A stretch of DNA of 42,500 nt from Adiantum capillus-veneris (GCA_014529385.2 CM043944.1:179670240-179712739); one strand, 5' to 3'; shown: positions 8,472-18,292, counted from the stretch's first letter. Notes: generated from the letters alone by a model not told the origin. Program-made: numbers and translations.

Positions 8472-8705
8472 ATCAGGCGTGTGCTTTTCTGAAAGCATAC
8501 CGGTCCTATCAAAGAGCAAACAGAGCAAGATCGCACTTCCAAAGTTCATTGGAAATTTTGGCTACTCCCGCCCTTACTTCATTGCGCATCGGGCGCGCTC
8601 CCGTCTTCACCGCTCATGTCTTACAGGGCATAAGCCATAAAGATCACTTGCAAGAGAAGGATCCAAGGTTTGTTTTGAGTTGTTGTTTTTCTCAGAGAGA
8701 GTACC

Positions 8706-9035
8706 ATGCAAATGTTGATAGCTACCAAGCAGCATACTCCAAGTACTTGGCAAGCTTTTAAGAAAATTTTTGCCCCAAGTTATATGGTTTCTGACATCTT
8801 CCTTAGTAGTGCAACTTCTAGCAAAGTGGGGAATCTCGAAATCCTTGCCATGGAAACCCTAGCAGATTATAACTTGAAGTTTCTCGACATCTCCCAGTAG
8901 ATGTCTCTTCACGAGCAGATGACCTTGGAGGTCCAGTGCGATTGCCATCTTGGGACTACCATCGCCGCCAAAGAAACATTGTTTCTCCAAGAGCTGATGG
9001 ACCATACTGTGTTCGGCCACAACCCTATGGAATGA
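8706..9035 (+). pseudogene. Element B gag-like fragment with one in-frame TAG
   Basis: The frame runs from ATG 8706 to TGA 9033-9035, broken only by TAG at 8898-8900. The pattern W-x-x-F-K-x-x-F (TWQAFKKIFAPSYM) followed by ETLADYNLKFLDIS resembles the middle of the Retrotrans_gag domain. The match is weak and the upstream and downstream parts of gag are missing. No zinc knuckle follows. It may help target B RNA to particles made by a partner element, or may be non-functional. The rest of the internal region (9036-9937) has no convincing coding capacity. Confidence 0.5.
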
Positions 9036-9307
9036 ACCTAACCCTAATTTTTTGATGCAGGTTTCGGGATGGAAAGTCGGTCTACTTTTCGAGCTCGACT
9101 GATGTCGAGATTGCTTTTTAAGTTTGAAATCTGTTTGAGAACTTGTTTGGTGATTCTATTTGGAATTTGTTTGAAATGGATGGTATCTGTTTTGAACCTG
9201 TCTTGGTGCCGATTTGAATTGTTTGACTCTGGTTTTAATATTGGTTTCAATGATTGGCGATTTTACTCTCGGCTGGAGAAGTGAGAAATACTGTTTTGGT
9301 ATTGTTT

Positions 9308-9463
9308 GAACCTCGGAACAACGCAGGCCGATGCCTGGGGAGCGTTCCGTTGTATGCTAGAAAACCTCCGAACGACGCCGGCCGATGCCTAGGGAGCGTT
9401 TGGTTGTATGCTTGAACCTCCAAGCGATGCAGACAGCGGCCTGGGGAGCGTTTGGTTGTACAG
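9308..9463 (+). repeat. Three tandem copies of a roughly 53-bp unit in element B
   Basis: Units starting at about 9308, 9361 and 9414 share ACCTC, GCCGATGCCT-GGGAGCGTT and GGTTGTA. They lie in the non-coding internal region. The mirrored copy is at 32413-32568. Confidence 0.8.
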
Positions 9464-9904
9464 TCCTCTGAGCTCATGGCCCGGACCTTTTTAGGTTATT
9501 TGCGGGGGCAGTGACGAGGTAGTCGTTGAGTAGCTTCATACTGCAGACCGTTTGTCTCGAGGGAGTGCTCAACGGCGCTGTTTGTTGTGTCTTGTAACAT
9601 GCATATGTAAGCATTTGTGTTGCATTGTGATGTGTCAACTATTGAATATTTCTAATTGGATGAGATTGCCTGGGTATGTAATTTTAGTGCATCAAGACAC
9701 ACGTGCAAGATCAGTACGGTATGGGTGTGATGGTTAATTTTACTACGCAAGAGTTCCGATCTGGGCAAAAGGAGAAGTTAACTCCTTGATCAAAAGGGTC
9801 GAGAGGAGAAGCTAACTCCTTAACAAAAAGAGAAAACTGATTGTCCCTCGGAATGACACTCGGAAATTTTTTTGAGCTAACTTGAATTGTCTTGCATATA
9901 TGCT

Positions 9905-9922
9905 GTAATCGAGGACGATTAC
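9905..9922 (+). other. Hairpin before the element B polypurine tract
   Basis: GTAATCG-AGGA-CGATTAC is a perfect 7-bp stem with a 4-base loop, 15 bases before the 3' LTR. A nearly identical hairpin (one mismatch) lies at 14030-14047 before the element C 3' LTR. The short purine run AAGGAGA (9931-9937) is the likely polypurine tract. Confidence 0.6.
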
Positions 9923-9937
9923 TCTCTTTCAAGGAGA

Positions 9938-10601
9938 TGTCACAAACTGCTGACGTGTCAAAGCCTTGAAGAAGGGAGCCAACCTGCAGATGCCGGTCGA
10001 TGGGCCTAAACCCTAACAAGAACAAGTAACAGAAGAAGAAGTCCTACCAACTTATGGGGACCCAGTCCGATGCGGCCCAAAGTGACATAAAGGATTAATA
10101 TAAAGCAGGACTCTCACACACACACAAAAGAGACTTGCACAAACAGATGACGTGGTAGATTTCCAAACATTGCGTTGGCATGATGATGTGGCAGGCTATA
10201 CAGATTTTCGCGTTTCGCGCTAGCTGATGACGTGGCAGTTGTACGGATTTCGCTGGCAGTTTTCTTGGCATTGCTTTTGGACCAGAGCTTTTGAGTTTGA
10301 AGGCTTTTCATGTAAACTGCTTTTCATATGCCAAGGGCCTTTAAATATGTGCTAAGGGCTCATTCTCTGGCATGCTTCCTAGAGAAGGTGCAGAGTCTGG
10401 AGTACCGGCTTGTACTGAGTTGATGCAATATAAAGAAATACCGAAAGGGACGCCAAGGTTTGGGGCCAATACTCTCTAGGGTGGAATTCCGCCACTCCAT
10501 GTTGCGTAAGGTCTCTCTCTTTCAGTTCAGTTGTTATTTGAAGTGCTTAAAGTTGTTAAGTCTATTCTTTTCTATTGGCACGTGGTGCCCGTCTTGTGAC
10601 A
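9938..10601 (+). repeat. Element B 3' LTR (intact)
   Basis: 664 bases from TGTCACAAACTG to TCTTGTGACA, with inverted termini TGTCACAA/TTGTGACA. TATAAAG at 10429-10435. Followed directly by TTGAC, the same five bases that precede the 5' LTR at 932-936. Confidence 0.93.
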
Positions 10602-10606
10602 TTGAC
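10602..10606. repeat. Target-site duplication of element B, right copy (TTGAC)
   Basis: Identical to 932-936 and placed exactly after the 3' LTR. Confidence 0.88.
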
Positions 10607-10689
10607 TCAGAGAACACAACATACTTCTAATAATGAAAGTAGAAAGAGAAAGAGTTCCCAAGAAAAGAAAGACAAAGATTCACGGCCTT

Positions 10690-11300
10690 GGCTCACTCTC
10701 TGAGAGAGGGCCAACTACATCAAAGAGGGAAGTGTTTCGGATGCAGGGAACATGGGCACATCTCCGCGAAGCACCCTAAAAAAGGCACAACAAGGACAGA
10801 ATGAAGACAGGCCAGAGAGTTCGAGAGCAGCTGAGGAACGTGGAAGAAAAGGCAAGATGAAAGCGTGACTGGTTCCAGATTGCATGGGTACTGACCTAAG
10901 CACGATTGATGAAAGTACAGAACTTTGCCGAGCTTGGGGCAAAGTAAGAGACCAAGAAGCCATAATTTTCTTTGATGGAGGAGCCAAGGCCAACTGCATT
11001 TCACCTTAATTGGTGGCACGGCTTGAGATTACACCCGATCAGATGGGACCACAAGCAGAGACAGTTCTAGCGGCACCCATTCGGGACATAGCCATTACAC
11101 CTGTCATTCGCAGCATTGTTAGGGGTATTTGGGGTACAAGAACTTCTACATAATGCCCTTGGAAGGTTGTGATGTCCTCCTTGGAGTCCCTTGATACCAT
11201 AAGAACAACGCCGTGGTCGATTATCGGGCAAAGAAAGCGATATTGACAAATGAAAAGGGCCGAAAAATTGTACTTGATGTGAAATTGAAGGCGAGTTTGT
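10690..11300 (+). pseudogene. Element C gag zinc knuckle and protease, broken
   Basis: A zinc knuckle KCFGCREHGHISAKH starts at 10730. Its final cysteine is replaced by histidine (C-C-H-H), and it is one base out of frame with the upstream helical stretch. The protease shows IIFFDGGAKANCIS with D-G-G (Asp at 10974-10976) in place of D-S-G, then a TAA, a further frame change, and the C-terminal motif LEGCDVLLGVP followed by TGA. These proteins normally bind RNA and process the polyprotein; here neither is intact. Confidence 0.75.
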
Positions 11301-11339
11301 CCCTATTGTACCGGCTTCGACCGTTTCGAAATTAATGAA

Positions 11340-11600
11340 ATCCACTCTGTTTGTAGATCAGAATCGCTCCGAGACATGTCTATAAGATAGCCTTTCGGAC
11401 AAGTTTCGGTTTATATGAATTTTTGGTGATACCTTTTCAACTTACCAATGCTCCAGTGACTTTCAACCGAATGATGGATAGGATTTTCCGAGAGCATCAA
11501 TCTTTTGTGAGCACTTTCATTGATGATATTATAGTTTTCTCTAACGATGAAGCACAACATCAACAAACACTCAATTTTTCTTGCCAGAAATACACTTTCT
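11340..11600 (+). pseudogene. Element C reverse transcriptase, 3' half only
   Basis: Readable motifs are TSFGLYEFLVIPFQLTNAP and the catalytic box FIDDI (11515-11531), which keeps both aspartates. The fingers and first half of the RT domain, including the first catalytic aspartate, are missing between the protease remnant and about 11350. The frame then breaks near 11580, before the thumb. Confidence 0.75.
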
Positions 11601-11739
11601 AGGACACATCGTCTCAATAGCTGGAGTACAGATGGACCGGCGGTTCATTCGGAAGTTTACAAAGGTAGCTTCCCCTTTGCACATATTGACTTAGAAAGGA
11701 GTCCCTTTCTCGTGGGGACAATGTTGACTTTGCCAAACT

Positions 11740-12080
11740 TACAAAGCCATTCAAAGTATATTGTGATGCTTGTGGTCATAGTCTGGGAGCAAGAGCCACG
11801 TGATTGCCTATGAAAGCCGATTGTTTTCAACGCCAGAATTGACAACACAAATTTATGAGAAAGAGCTATTGGCAGTGATCCATGCTCTTACTCAATGGCG
11901 ACATTACCTATTCGAAGCGATTTCACGGTCTTTACTGATCATCAGAGTTTACGCTACTTGTCAGAAAAGCAAATGTGGTGAGCTAACATCTTGTCACAGT
12001 TTCACTTCCAGATTGTCCATGCTCAGGGACAGAAAAACTTGGGGGCATATGCATTATCTTGGAAGCCCCTAGTATTGGCT
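11740..12080 (+). pseudogene. Element C RNase H, fragmented
   Basis: IYEKELLAVIHALTQWRHYL (11851-11910) is the conserved Ty3 RNase H helix with its catalytic glutamate. Further motifs (a D-H-Q-S-L-R-Y-like stretch near 11935, Q-F-H-F-Q-I-V-H near 11997) occur in different frames, so at least two frameshifts are present. Confidence 0.7.
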
Positions 12081-12229
12081 ATTTCCGCAATTCATCATAG
12101 CAGCTTTGAGCACATGGTTGATCAGTACGCCACAGATCGGGGTTTTTCCAATGTATTCACTCGAATTCAGCATCGGGAGGTAGTAGCAGGATATTCCATA
12201 AGTGATGGCTACTTGATGAAGAAAACGAT

Positions 12230-13550
12230 CTTGTGCGTCACACAACCGTTGAGGAAAAAGATTCTGACTAAGTGCCATTGTCCACCTTTACGGGTCACCG
12301 CGGCATCGACACCACCTTGAAAGGTGTGGCGCGTTACTTCTTTTGGCCAAGATTCAAGAAAGATGTGCACGACTTTATTTGCAGTTGTTTAGTATGCCAG
12401 GAAGTCAACTTTGATAGGCATAAGACACAGGGATTACTACAGCCTTTACCCATTCCCACCGCCCCTGGGAAAGTATTGCAATGGATTTTATTTTTGATCT
12501 CCCAAAGACACAGAGTGGGCATGATGCCATTTGGACTGTCATTGACAGATTTAGCAAGCAAGCTCACTTCATTCCAGTGAAGAAAACAGCCAAGCCGGAT
12601 CATTTAGCGAGACTGTTCATTGCACAGATTTTCACACTACATAGCATGCCTGAGACAATAGTCTCCGACAGAGATCCTCGATTCACGAGTTTGTTTTGGA
12701 GGGCTATTTGGGAGAACATTCGCACACGGTTGCAGTTCTCGTCATGATTCCACCCGCAGATAGATCGGCAATCTGAGATTGCAAATTCAGTTGTTCTCAA
12801 TTTATTAAAGTCTTACATCTCTTATTAGAAGATTCGATGGGAAATTGTTTTGCCTTTTGTGGAATTTGCCTACAATAACACGGTTCACTCTTCGACGGGG
12901 AAGGCGCCATTTGTGATAATGGAAGGTGCTCCGAAGATTCCACCCTTCCTTCACACTAAAGACAAGACTTTTGAAGCCAACCATTACACAAGGGACTTGG
13001 ACACTCCTTTTGCCAAGGTCCAGGAGGCTTTAGCGAAATCTGAAGAACAACATAAGAAGGCAGCAGATCAACATCGACAAGATTTGAAATTAAAGTAAGA
13101 CGATTGGGTGCTCTTATGTTTTGAGGAGGCACGCCTAAGAAAAGGAAAGGGAAAGGAGCGGCTTTTTCCAAACCTTAGCATGAGGTATTATGGCCCTTTC
13201 CAAATAAAAGAAAAGATAAATGATGTCTCCTCTTGACTCAAGCTGCCCGATACTTGGAAGATTCACAATGCATTTCATATGAGTCTATTGAAGCCTTTTT
13301 AAGGTGATGTGTCAGTTGATGGAGCGCCTGATGAGTAACCCGAAGTGGAGGAAAGCGAGGAGATACTCCTTCCAAAACAGATTTTGGCACACAAAGAAAG
13401 AAAGATGAAAGGTAAAGTGATTTGGCATTTCTTGGTTAATTTAAGGACTATCCTGCATTGGATGCGAAGTGGATGGAGGAGGAGGACCTAGCAGATACTC
13501 CTTAGATTTTGGAACTTTACCTTGAAGCATTCGGTTCAGCATAGTCTACT
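12230..13550 (+). pseudogene. Element C integrase with chromodomain-like C-terminus, fragmented
   Basis: In order: zinc-binding region (TLKGVARYFFWPRF then CSCLVCQ), catalytic core with first aspartate (MDFIFDLPKT at 12481) and second (ETIVSDRDPRF at about 12655), then EFAYNNTVHSSTGKAPF (12862), a GPF/Y-type motif (RYYGPFQI near 13180), FHMSLLKPF, and a chromodomain-like tail (ALDAKWMEEEDLADTP, about 13457-13505). Frame changes at about 12460 and 12745 and several stops break it. Chromodomains direct integration to marked chromatin in related elements. The copy at 28330-29647 has the same breaks. Confidence 0.75.
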
Positions 13551-14068
13551 CCGATAGAACTCCGAAATCAACAAGGGTGATTCTAGTGTAGCGGGTTTGC
13601 ACAAGCGGGGAGTTACTCCCCTCCTTTATCAACAGATTACCCCGATTTTTTGATAAGGTCACTGACGTCCCCTTTGGGTTTCACGGATACTAATGGGCTG
13701 ACCAGTATTCTGTTGTATGGCTTTATGCCACGGAATTCCCGAAATTGAATATGATTGCTTTGTACTCTCTCATTTGAGTTGTTTGAGTGCATGAACTGAA
13801 AGACGAAATGACTACAACATTTTTGGTCTCATAAATCTCTATAGACATGATTGCAATAAGAATTAGTTAATCGCGGATCGGTGAGGTCCGGAATGGATTT
13901 AGATGTCGAGTGATGTCGAGTGATGTGATTGTCGATTTGTACAAGTGCTAGATGTGTCGTGTCCAGTGCGTCGGTACTAACAGTCAGTGTCTACTAAGAC
14001 ACTTTATGGCCTCTGTCTGTTTTGCAAGCGTAATCGAGGGCAATTACAATTCTTTCAAGAGGGGGGTA
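13551..14068 (+). other. Element C 3' untranslated region and polypurine tract
   Basis: No coding capacity. A 10-bp tandem duplication (GATGTCGAGT) lies near 13903-13926, a perfect 7-bp stem AGTGTCT-ACTA-AGACACT at 13986-14003, and the GTAATCG hairpin at 14030-14047. The G-rich polypurine tract is at about 14058-14066. The stretch GGGGAGTTACTCCCC near 13610 is a near-perfect inverted repeat. Confidence 0.6.
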
Positions 14069-14640
14069 TGTCACAAACTGATGACGTGGCAGTGCCGGGA
14101 CACACTCTCAATTGATGACATGGCTGATGGTACGGATCTCCACCAATCCATGTGACTGGCTGTTGTACGGAATCCCGTGATTCGCGTTAACTGGCTGACG
14201 TGGCAGTAAAGAATCCTCCGATTCGCGTTGACTGGATGTTGACGTGGCAATGCATACGGATTTTTGCTTTTCATGCTCGCAGGCAGTACGGATTTCCACA
14301 GCTTATGCTGACTACTTTTTGTTGGCAGATTTTAGCCAATGAGGTTTTTGGGCCATATTGCTTTTGATATCAATGCTTTTGGGGCTCTGCTTTTAGCAAC
14401 CCTTGTAAATCTTTATAAGTAACCTAAGGGGCTCACTCTGCAGAGCATCTAGGCGCAGGGTCTGAGAGCGAGCACCCGCGGGTCGGTTGTACTTCGCTCA
14501 AAGATTAATATAAAAGAAACACCGAAAGGGGCGCCAATCTCTGGCGACAGTACCTCTTGGCACGGAACTATGCCGGGCTGTGCCGCCTTTCTTTTGATTT
14601 GTGAAGTGTTTTGAAGTGAATCTCTGATGTGTCGCGGTAG
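14069..14640 (+). repeat. Element C 3' LTR
   Basis: Starts TGTCACAAACTGATGACG after the polypurine tract. It shares layout with B-type LTRs: repeated TGACGTGGCA (14082-14091, 14196-14205, 14240-14249) with TACGGAT-type motifs, TATAAAAG (14509-14516), and ACACCGAAAGGGGCGCC. The 3' end is uncertain because no second C LTR is available and no clear CA terminus was found, so the end given is approximate. Confidence 0.75.
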
Positions 14641-14957
14641 AATCTTGACTTAAGGTGACCAAGTTTGTTGCAAGACTCCTCTAATCTAGCATCCAAAAAA
14701 CCCATCCAAAGTAGGGATCCCTCAAGAAAACTCCAGTCTGGACTCTGCTCTGTCATGAATTTCTCAGAATTGAGAAGGAGAATCCCCAACGGCATATGGC
14801 ATGACGCAGCCCACTCTACTGCCAGATGAAACCAAAACAAATTCTTCAGAATACACCAACATTTAAAGAAGAGAGAGCTATGCGTAAAGTCCTACAGAAA
14901 AGGACGCAATTGAACACTATTCACTTCGGCCAATCTGTTATAAATTGAAGAGAGTAG
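14641..14957. other. Unrecognised spacer between elements C and D
   Basis: No RT, LTR or repeat signature recognised. A - strand ORF (14568-14840, 90 codons) overlaps the LTR end and may be chance. It may be host sequence or the remnant of an older element. Confidence 0.4.
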
Positions 14958-15255
14958 TGTGATGGGCCGCCTATTATGTCCCGCTCACAGGAGAGGGGAT
15001 CTAACCTAGACGCCGTCGGGATGGGCTGCTAGTGTCCGAGTGAACGTAGTGTGAAACCGGCCAATGTGGCCGGCCATTATTATAAAAGGGAGGCCAAGGC
15101 CTCATTTGTAGTTATCGACCCCCCATTGGCAGAGTGCCAGTGGTTAGCTTGCGAGGCTAGGAGTACGAGAGGTCACCTCGAGGAGGTAAGGCGGGTTGGT
15201 TTTCCGAAGCGTGTCTGTAGGCGGCCTGTGTAGCCCACTCCTTGGGTTCGTTTCA
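14958..15255 (+). repeat. Element D 5' LTR
   Basis: About 298 bases, TGTGATGGG to TCGTTTCA, directly before an exact PBS. TATAAAAG at 15081-15088 is followed at once by the palindrome GAGGCCAAGGCCTC (15090-15103). The start could also be TGATGGG at 14960. Confidence 0.85.
15081..15103 (+). promoter_or_regulatory. Element D LTR TATA box and adjoining palindrome
   Basis: TATAAAAG followed by the perfect palindrome GAGGCCAAGGCCTC. Both are also present in the D-type LTR of the loop (- strand, about 20836-20858), which is otherwise diverged. Confidence 0.6.
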
Positions 15256-15267
15256 TGGTATCAGAGC
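15256..15267 (+). other. Element D primer-binding site
   Basis: TGGTATCAGAGC, the initiator tRNA-Met priming site, abuts the LTR end. Confidence 0.92.
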
Positions 15268-15563
15268 CGACTTGGCTGGTTAGAGTTGAATAATCACTAT
15301 TTCATGCAAGTTTTGATGAAATAACCGTTTAATTGATAATTTTCTTCTCATGAGCATGTTTGCAGGTGAAATTTAATGTGCTTCTCGCTGATTTTGTATA
15401 AAATTCAGCAATTTAGCAGTTGGAAGTGCTGAAAATCAATGAATTTTTATTGCTTTTGCTGATTTTTGATGAGAATCAATGACTTATTCATTGATTTGCT
15501 GACTAAATTCAGCGAACAGAAGCTTTAATCTTTCTCTGTGCTCCTCTTCTGTGCGAAGTACAA

Positions 15564-15567
<4 letters not shown>

Positions 15568-15638
<71 letters not shown>
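15568..15638 (+). repeat. GA microsatellite in the element D leader (71 bases)
   Basis: Uninterrupted (AG)n between PBS and gag. The right-arm copy is 57 bases (26253-26309), so it is the largest length difference between the arms. Confidence 0.97.
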
Positions 15639-15641
<3 letters not shown>

Positions 15642-15940
15642 CTCTGAGCGGCCTGGTCACTTGGGTTTTTTTTTAAAGTATGGTTTGAAACCTGTAGTTT
15701 ATTAAGACTCACTAACAAAGACTAGAAAGTTTGCAAAGAATTCAGTTTTTGGCTCTGTTGCTTCTCTCCCACCGCTCCTCTCTCTCACCCGCTCGCACTC
15801 CCGCGCTCCCGCCATCACTTGCTTGACTTTGGACGATTACGCCAATGCATAGCGCTCTTCGAAGTTCAACTTTTCGCGATCAAAAAGTGTAGAAAAGGCC
15901 CAGTTTCGCTTGAAATTTTCAGTTTTTCACACATTTCGCC

Positions 15941-16512
15941 ATGGATTCCTCCAACTCGGATGCGCAGCGTGACGACGCGCCAGGTAACATTCAAATTCCG
16001 TTTACGCATGCTCTATACACATGGATTACAAGTACTTTCTAGAACTTCGACCAGCGTGTTTCCGTTCAGAAAACGCAAACATTAAAACGAAAATTCGCTT
16101 GGCCTCTCTCAAAGGGGCCGTGCAAGGGCTTGATTCTCGGCTTACTACTCTGGAAAATACGGTTCAATCGATGACTGTGCGTATTTCTGAGGACGGAACC
16201 CATCTCCAACAACTGCAGACGCAGGTTGCTGCTTTTGGGCGTTCACAAGGTGGTCCAACTGCCACGATTCCGTACAAAACCACTAATTTCTCGGGAGAAG
16301 AAGCGTTCACCTTCTACAAGGTGGATTCCGGGCACGCTGTGCGCTGGGATTACCATCGGGCCTTAATCAAGGACAAAGCCCCAACTGATGTCGAGGATGC
16401 AGTGGCAAAGGCCAGGACGTTCCATTTGATAAATGGAGCGATCTATGAGAAGAAAAGAACTTCAGACCATCAATCCGGTGAGGGCGCTTCAAGGAGCGAA
16501 CCCCAATTCTAG
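15941..16512 (+). pseudogene. gag: Element D gag, frameshifted
   Basis: A likely start ATG at 15941 opens a Ser/Asp-rich N-terminus that meets TAG at 16040. The frame starting at 16021 then carries a coiled-coil stretch (LKGAVQGLDSRLTTLENTV, about residues 30-48) and TNFSGEEAFTFYKVDS, a start typical of chromoviral capsid. Most of the capsid domain is then missing, and the frame resumes with an Ala/Lys-rich part before the zinc knuckle. This indicates at least one frameshift and one large internal deletion. Confidence 0.75.
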
Positions 16513-16584
16513 CAAAAGTCCAAATCATCGCCGAGATCTTCTCAGGAGAAGAAGAAAGCCAAAAATGCTTCAATTGCTGATTCA

Positions 16585-17090
16585 GTGAAGAAGGGGGCTT
16601 ACTTCGGATGTGGCCAAACATGTCACCAAATCAAGGATTGCCCCAACAACAAGACAAAGAAACCGCAAGGTTGTCCTTCGGTTCAAATTCACGAGATCTC
16701 ACGTAACTCTGATGTCATTCAAGTTAAAATCCATCATTTAGCGCACAGTTCATGCACTAATTGTACTTTTAGCACCAAAGTGTTTGATAAGCACGATCTT
16801 CTCCGTTTCCCTGGGAAGATCAATGGTCACGACGTGACCGTACTCGTTTAGCTCAGACAATTTTGTGGATGTAAAATTGGTGCAGAAACCGAGACTGCGG
16901 ACGCGAAACAGTGACCATGAGTATCGCGTGATGATGCTCGTGGCAAGAATATGGATGTATGGAATTAGATGGTTCCAAATTTGTCGCTCGAGCTAGCTGA
17001 CTACTAAAAGAACCTAGATTTCCACATCATGCGCCTAGATAGAGCAGATGTTATTTTACAAATTCCATGATTTTATGATAAACAAAACTC
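16585..17090 (+). pseudogene. Element D zinc knuckle and protease, inactivated
   Basis: The knuckle reads YFGCGQTCHQIKDC. Its first cysteine is tyrosine, so one metal ligand is lost. The protease N-terminal strand (FPGKINGHDVTVLV) ends in TAG at 16849-16851 exactly where the catalytic D-S-G should follow. The sequence resumes after a short deletion with SDNFVDVKLVQK-like residues in another frame and degrades through several frame changes to about 17060, where a D-V-I-L motif survives. Confidence 0.75.
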
Positions 17091-17091
17091 A

Positions 17092-17547
17092 TTGTATATA
17101 GACTATGTACATCACTCTCTTGTTTTTGTTAAGCAGGACATGCCTCATGTATATGTGTCGCTTTGTAATCACATTTCTGTAAATAATGGTTTTGCAATAC
17201 CAGTTGTTATTGTTTTGAAAATGTATAAAGATACAAAGTCTTTTGATGTTGAATTTTATCAATGTGTACCATCTGCTTGGTTTAATTCATTAGTGCTTGG
17301 TACTTCTGTCACTGAATTTCGTAAAAATGTTTCATGTTGTTGTGTTGAACTTACGGATTCCAATGAATCCAACCTTATCCGAGAAATCATGACTAATTTC
17401 AAGGATGTTTCCTCCGATGATCTACCTCCTGGCTTGCCGCCTTCGAGAGGACTCATGGCATTGAGTTGGTGGCCGGTAGTCAACCCTTCTCAAAGCAACC
17501 CTATCAGTTTAGTAAAACCGAGGAGGACAAGATTCAGCGGCAGCTGA
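17092..17547 (+). pseudogene. Element D protease-RT connector
   Basis: A 151-codon open block with the connector seen in chromoviral pol. It has IDYVHHSLVFVKQD at its start and the pre-RT motif IREIMTNFKDVSSDDLPPGLPPSRG at 103-128, which in related elements leads to a D-H-x-I-x-L motif. It loses frame just after this and before RT, which begins in another frame at 17576. Confidence 0.7.
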
Positions 17548-17575
17548 AAGATTATCTCGATAGAGGGGAGCGACA

Positions 17576-18235
17576 ATGTTACTTTCTCCGAAGAAGGATA
17601 ACACTATGCGTTTTTGCGTAGATTACAAGGGGTTGAATAAGCTTACTGTCAAAAACAAGTATCCGCTCCCGCGTATGGGCAATCTGATAGATCGACTCCA
17701 TGAGGCGTTGTATTTTACGAAGATAGACCTGCGCTCAGGCTATCACCAAATACGGATCAAACTGGAAGATGTTCCCAAAACGGGTTTCCATACGCGTTAT
17801 GGTCAGTATGAGTTTTTCTTCTTGCCTTTTGGTTTGACCAATGCTCCAACCACGTTTCAGCAGATGATGAATAATCTGCTGAGACCATTTTTAGGCAGCT
17901 TCGTTGTTGTATTTCTCAATGACATCTTGATCTACAGTCAAAGTTTATCTGAGCACTTAGCGTATATACGCAATGTTCTCAAGGTACTGAGAACTGAGAA
18001 TCTTTATGCTAAGGCTTCTAACTGTGAATTCTTTAAGAAACAGCTTCTGTACTTGGGTCACATCATTACTCACGATGTAATTCGTGTTGACCCTGAAAAG
18101 TTGGATAAAGTGCGAAATTGGCCCATTCTGAAGAATGTGCGCCAAGTGAAGTCCTCTTTAAGCTTTACAAGATTCTTTCGCAAATTTATCAAGGATTACT
18201 CTAGAGTTGTTTTGCTCCGCTTACGCAACTTTTAA
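17576..18235 (+). pseudogene. Element D reverse transcriptase (catalytic Asp to Asn)
   Basis: 219 open codons cover palm, fingers and thumb: FCVDYKGLNKLTVKNKYPLPR, LYFTKIDLRSGYHQIRI with the first catalytic Asp, FLPFGLTNAPTTFQQMMN, then VVVFLNDILIYS, where the Y/F-x-D-D box reads FLND, so one of the two metal-binding aspartates is Asn. The thumb (YLGHIITHDVIRVDPEKLDKV) follows. The same Asn is in the right arm, so the enzyme was dead before the arms separated. The start ATG is only the first Met of the block. Confidence 0.9.
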
Positions 18236-18292
18236 AAGGAGGGGTGAAAGGGCCGAAGACTTCAAGTCCTCACCGTAAAGGTAACCCCCCTG

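Larger units (their letters stand above)
937..10601 (+). mobile_element. Element B: non-autonomous LTR retrotransposon carrying nested element A
   Basis: The 5' LTR is in two pieces (937-about 1166 and 8063-8458) separated by element A. PBS is at 8460-8471, the internal region is 8459-9937, and the 3' LTR is 9938-10601. TTGAC flanks both ends. Without A the internal part is only about 1.5 kb. It holds a degenerate gag-like stretch and a 53-bp tandem repeat, with no protease, RT or integrase. Its LTR termini and the region before its 3' LTR resemble those of element C, which suggests it was mobilised by a C-like partner (inference). Confidence 0.85.
10607..14640 (+). mobile_element. Element C: decayed Ty3/gypsy retrotransposon (3' part)
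   Basis: Remnants in the order zinc knuckle, protease, RT, RNase H, integrase, chromodomain-like tail, polypurine tract, 3' LTR. Element B interrupted it on the 5' side. Its 5' continuation should be 1-931 and further out. No 5' LTR is seen in the window. All domains carry stops, frameshifts or deletions, so it is not functional. Confidence 0.8.

Noticed and set aside
8339-8761. 140-codon ORF spanning the B LTR end and PBS
   Set aside because: It runs across the LTR boundary and priming site and shows no protein motif; the gag-like frame downstream is different.
10715-11019. Two overlapping - strand ORFs opposite the C protease
   Set aside because: They are antisense to recognisable gag-protease motifs and have no features of their own.
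14645-14649. TTGAC after the C LTR as the right target duplication of the outer cluster
   Set aside because: It resembles the TTGAC at 932-936, but 10602-10606 stands exactly at the B LTR end and explains that copy. The third occurrence does not follow a recognisable LTR terminus and is probably chance.
14568-14840. - strand 90-codon ORF as a gene
   Set aside because: It overlaps the C LTR end, has no recognised motif and is short. The mirrored copy adds no independent support because the arms are near identical.
15256-15267. PBS sequences as tRNA genes
   Set aside because: Only about 12 bases complementary to a tRNA 3' end are present; there is no cloverleaf.
15509-15718. - strand ORF with a long Leu-Ser run
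   Set aside because: It is only the translation of the GA microsatellite.
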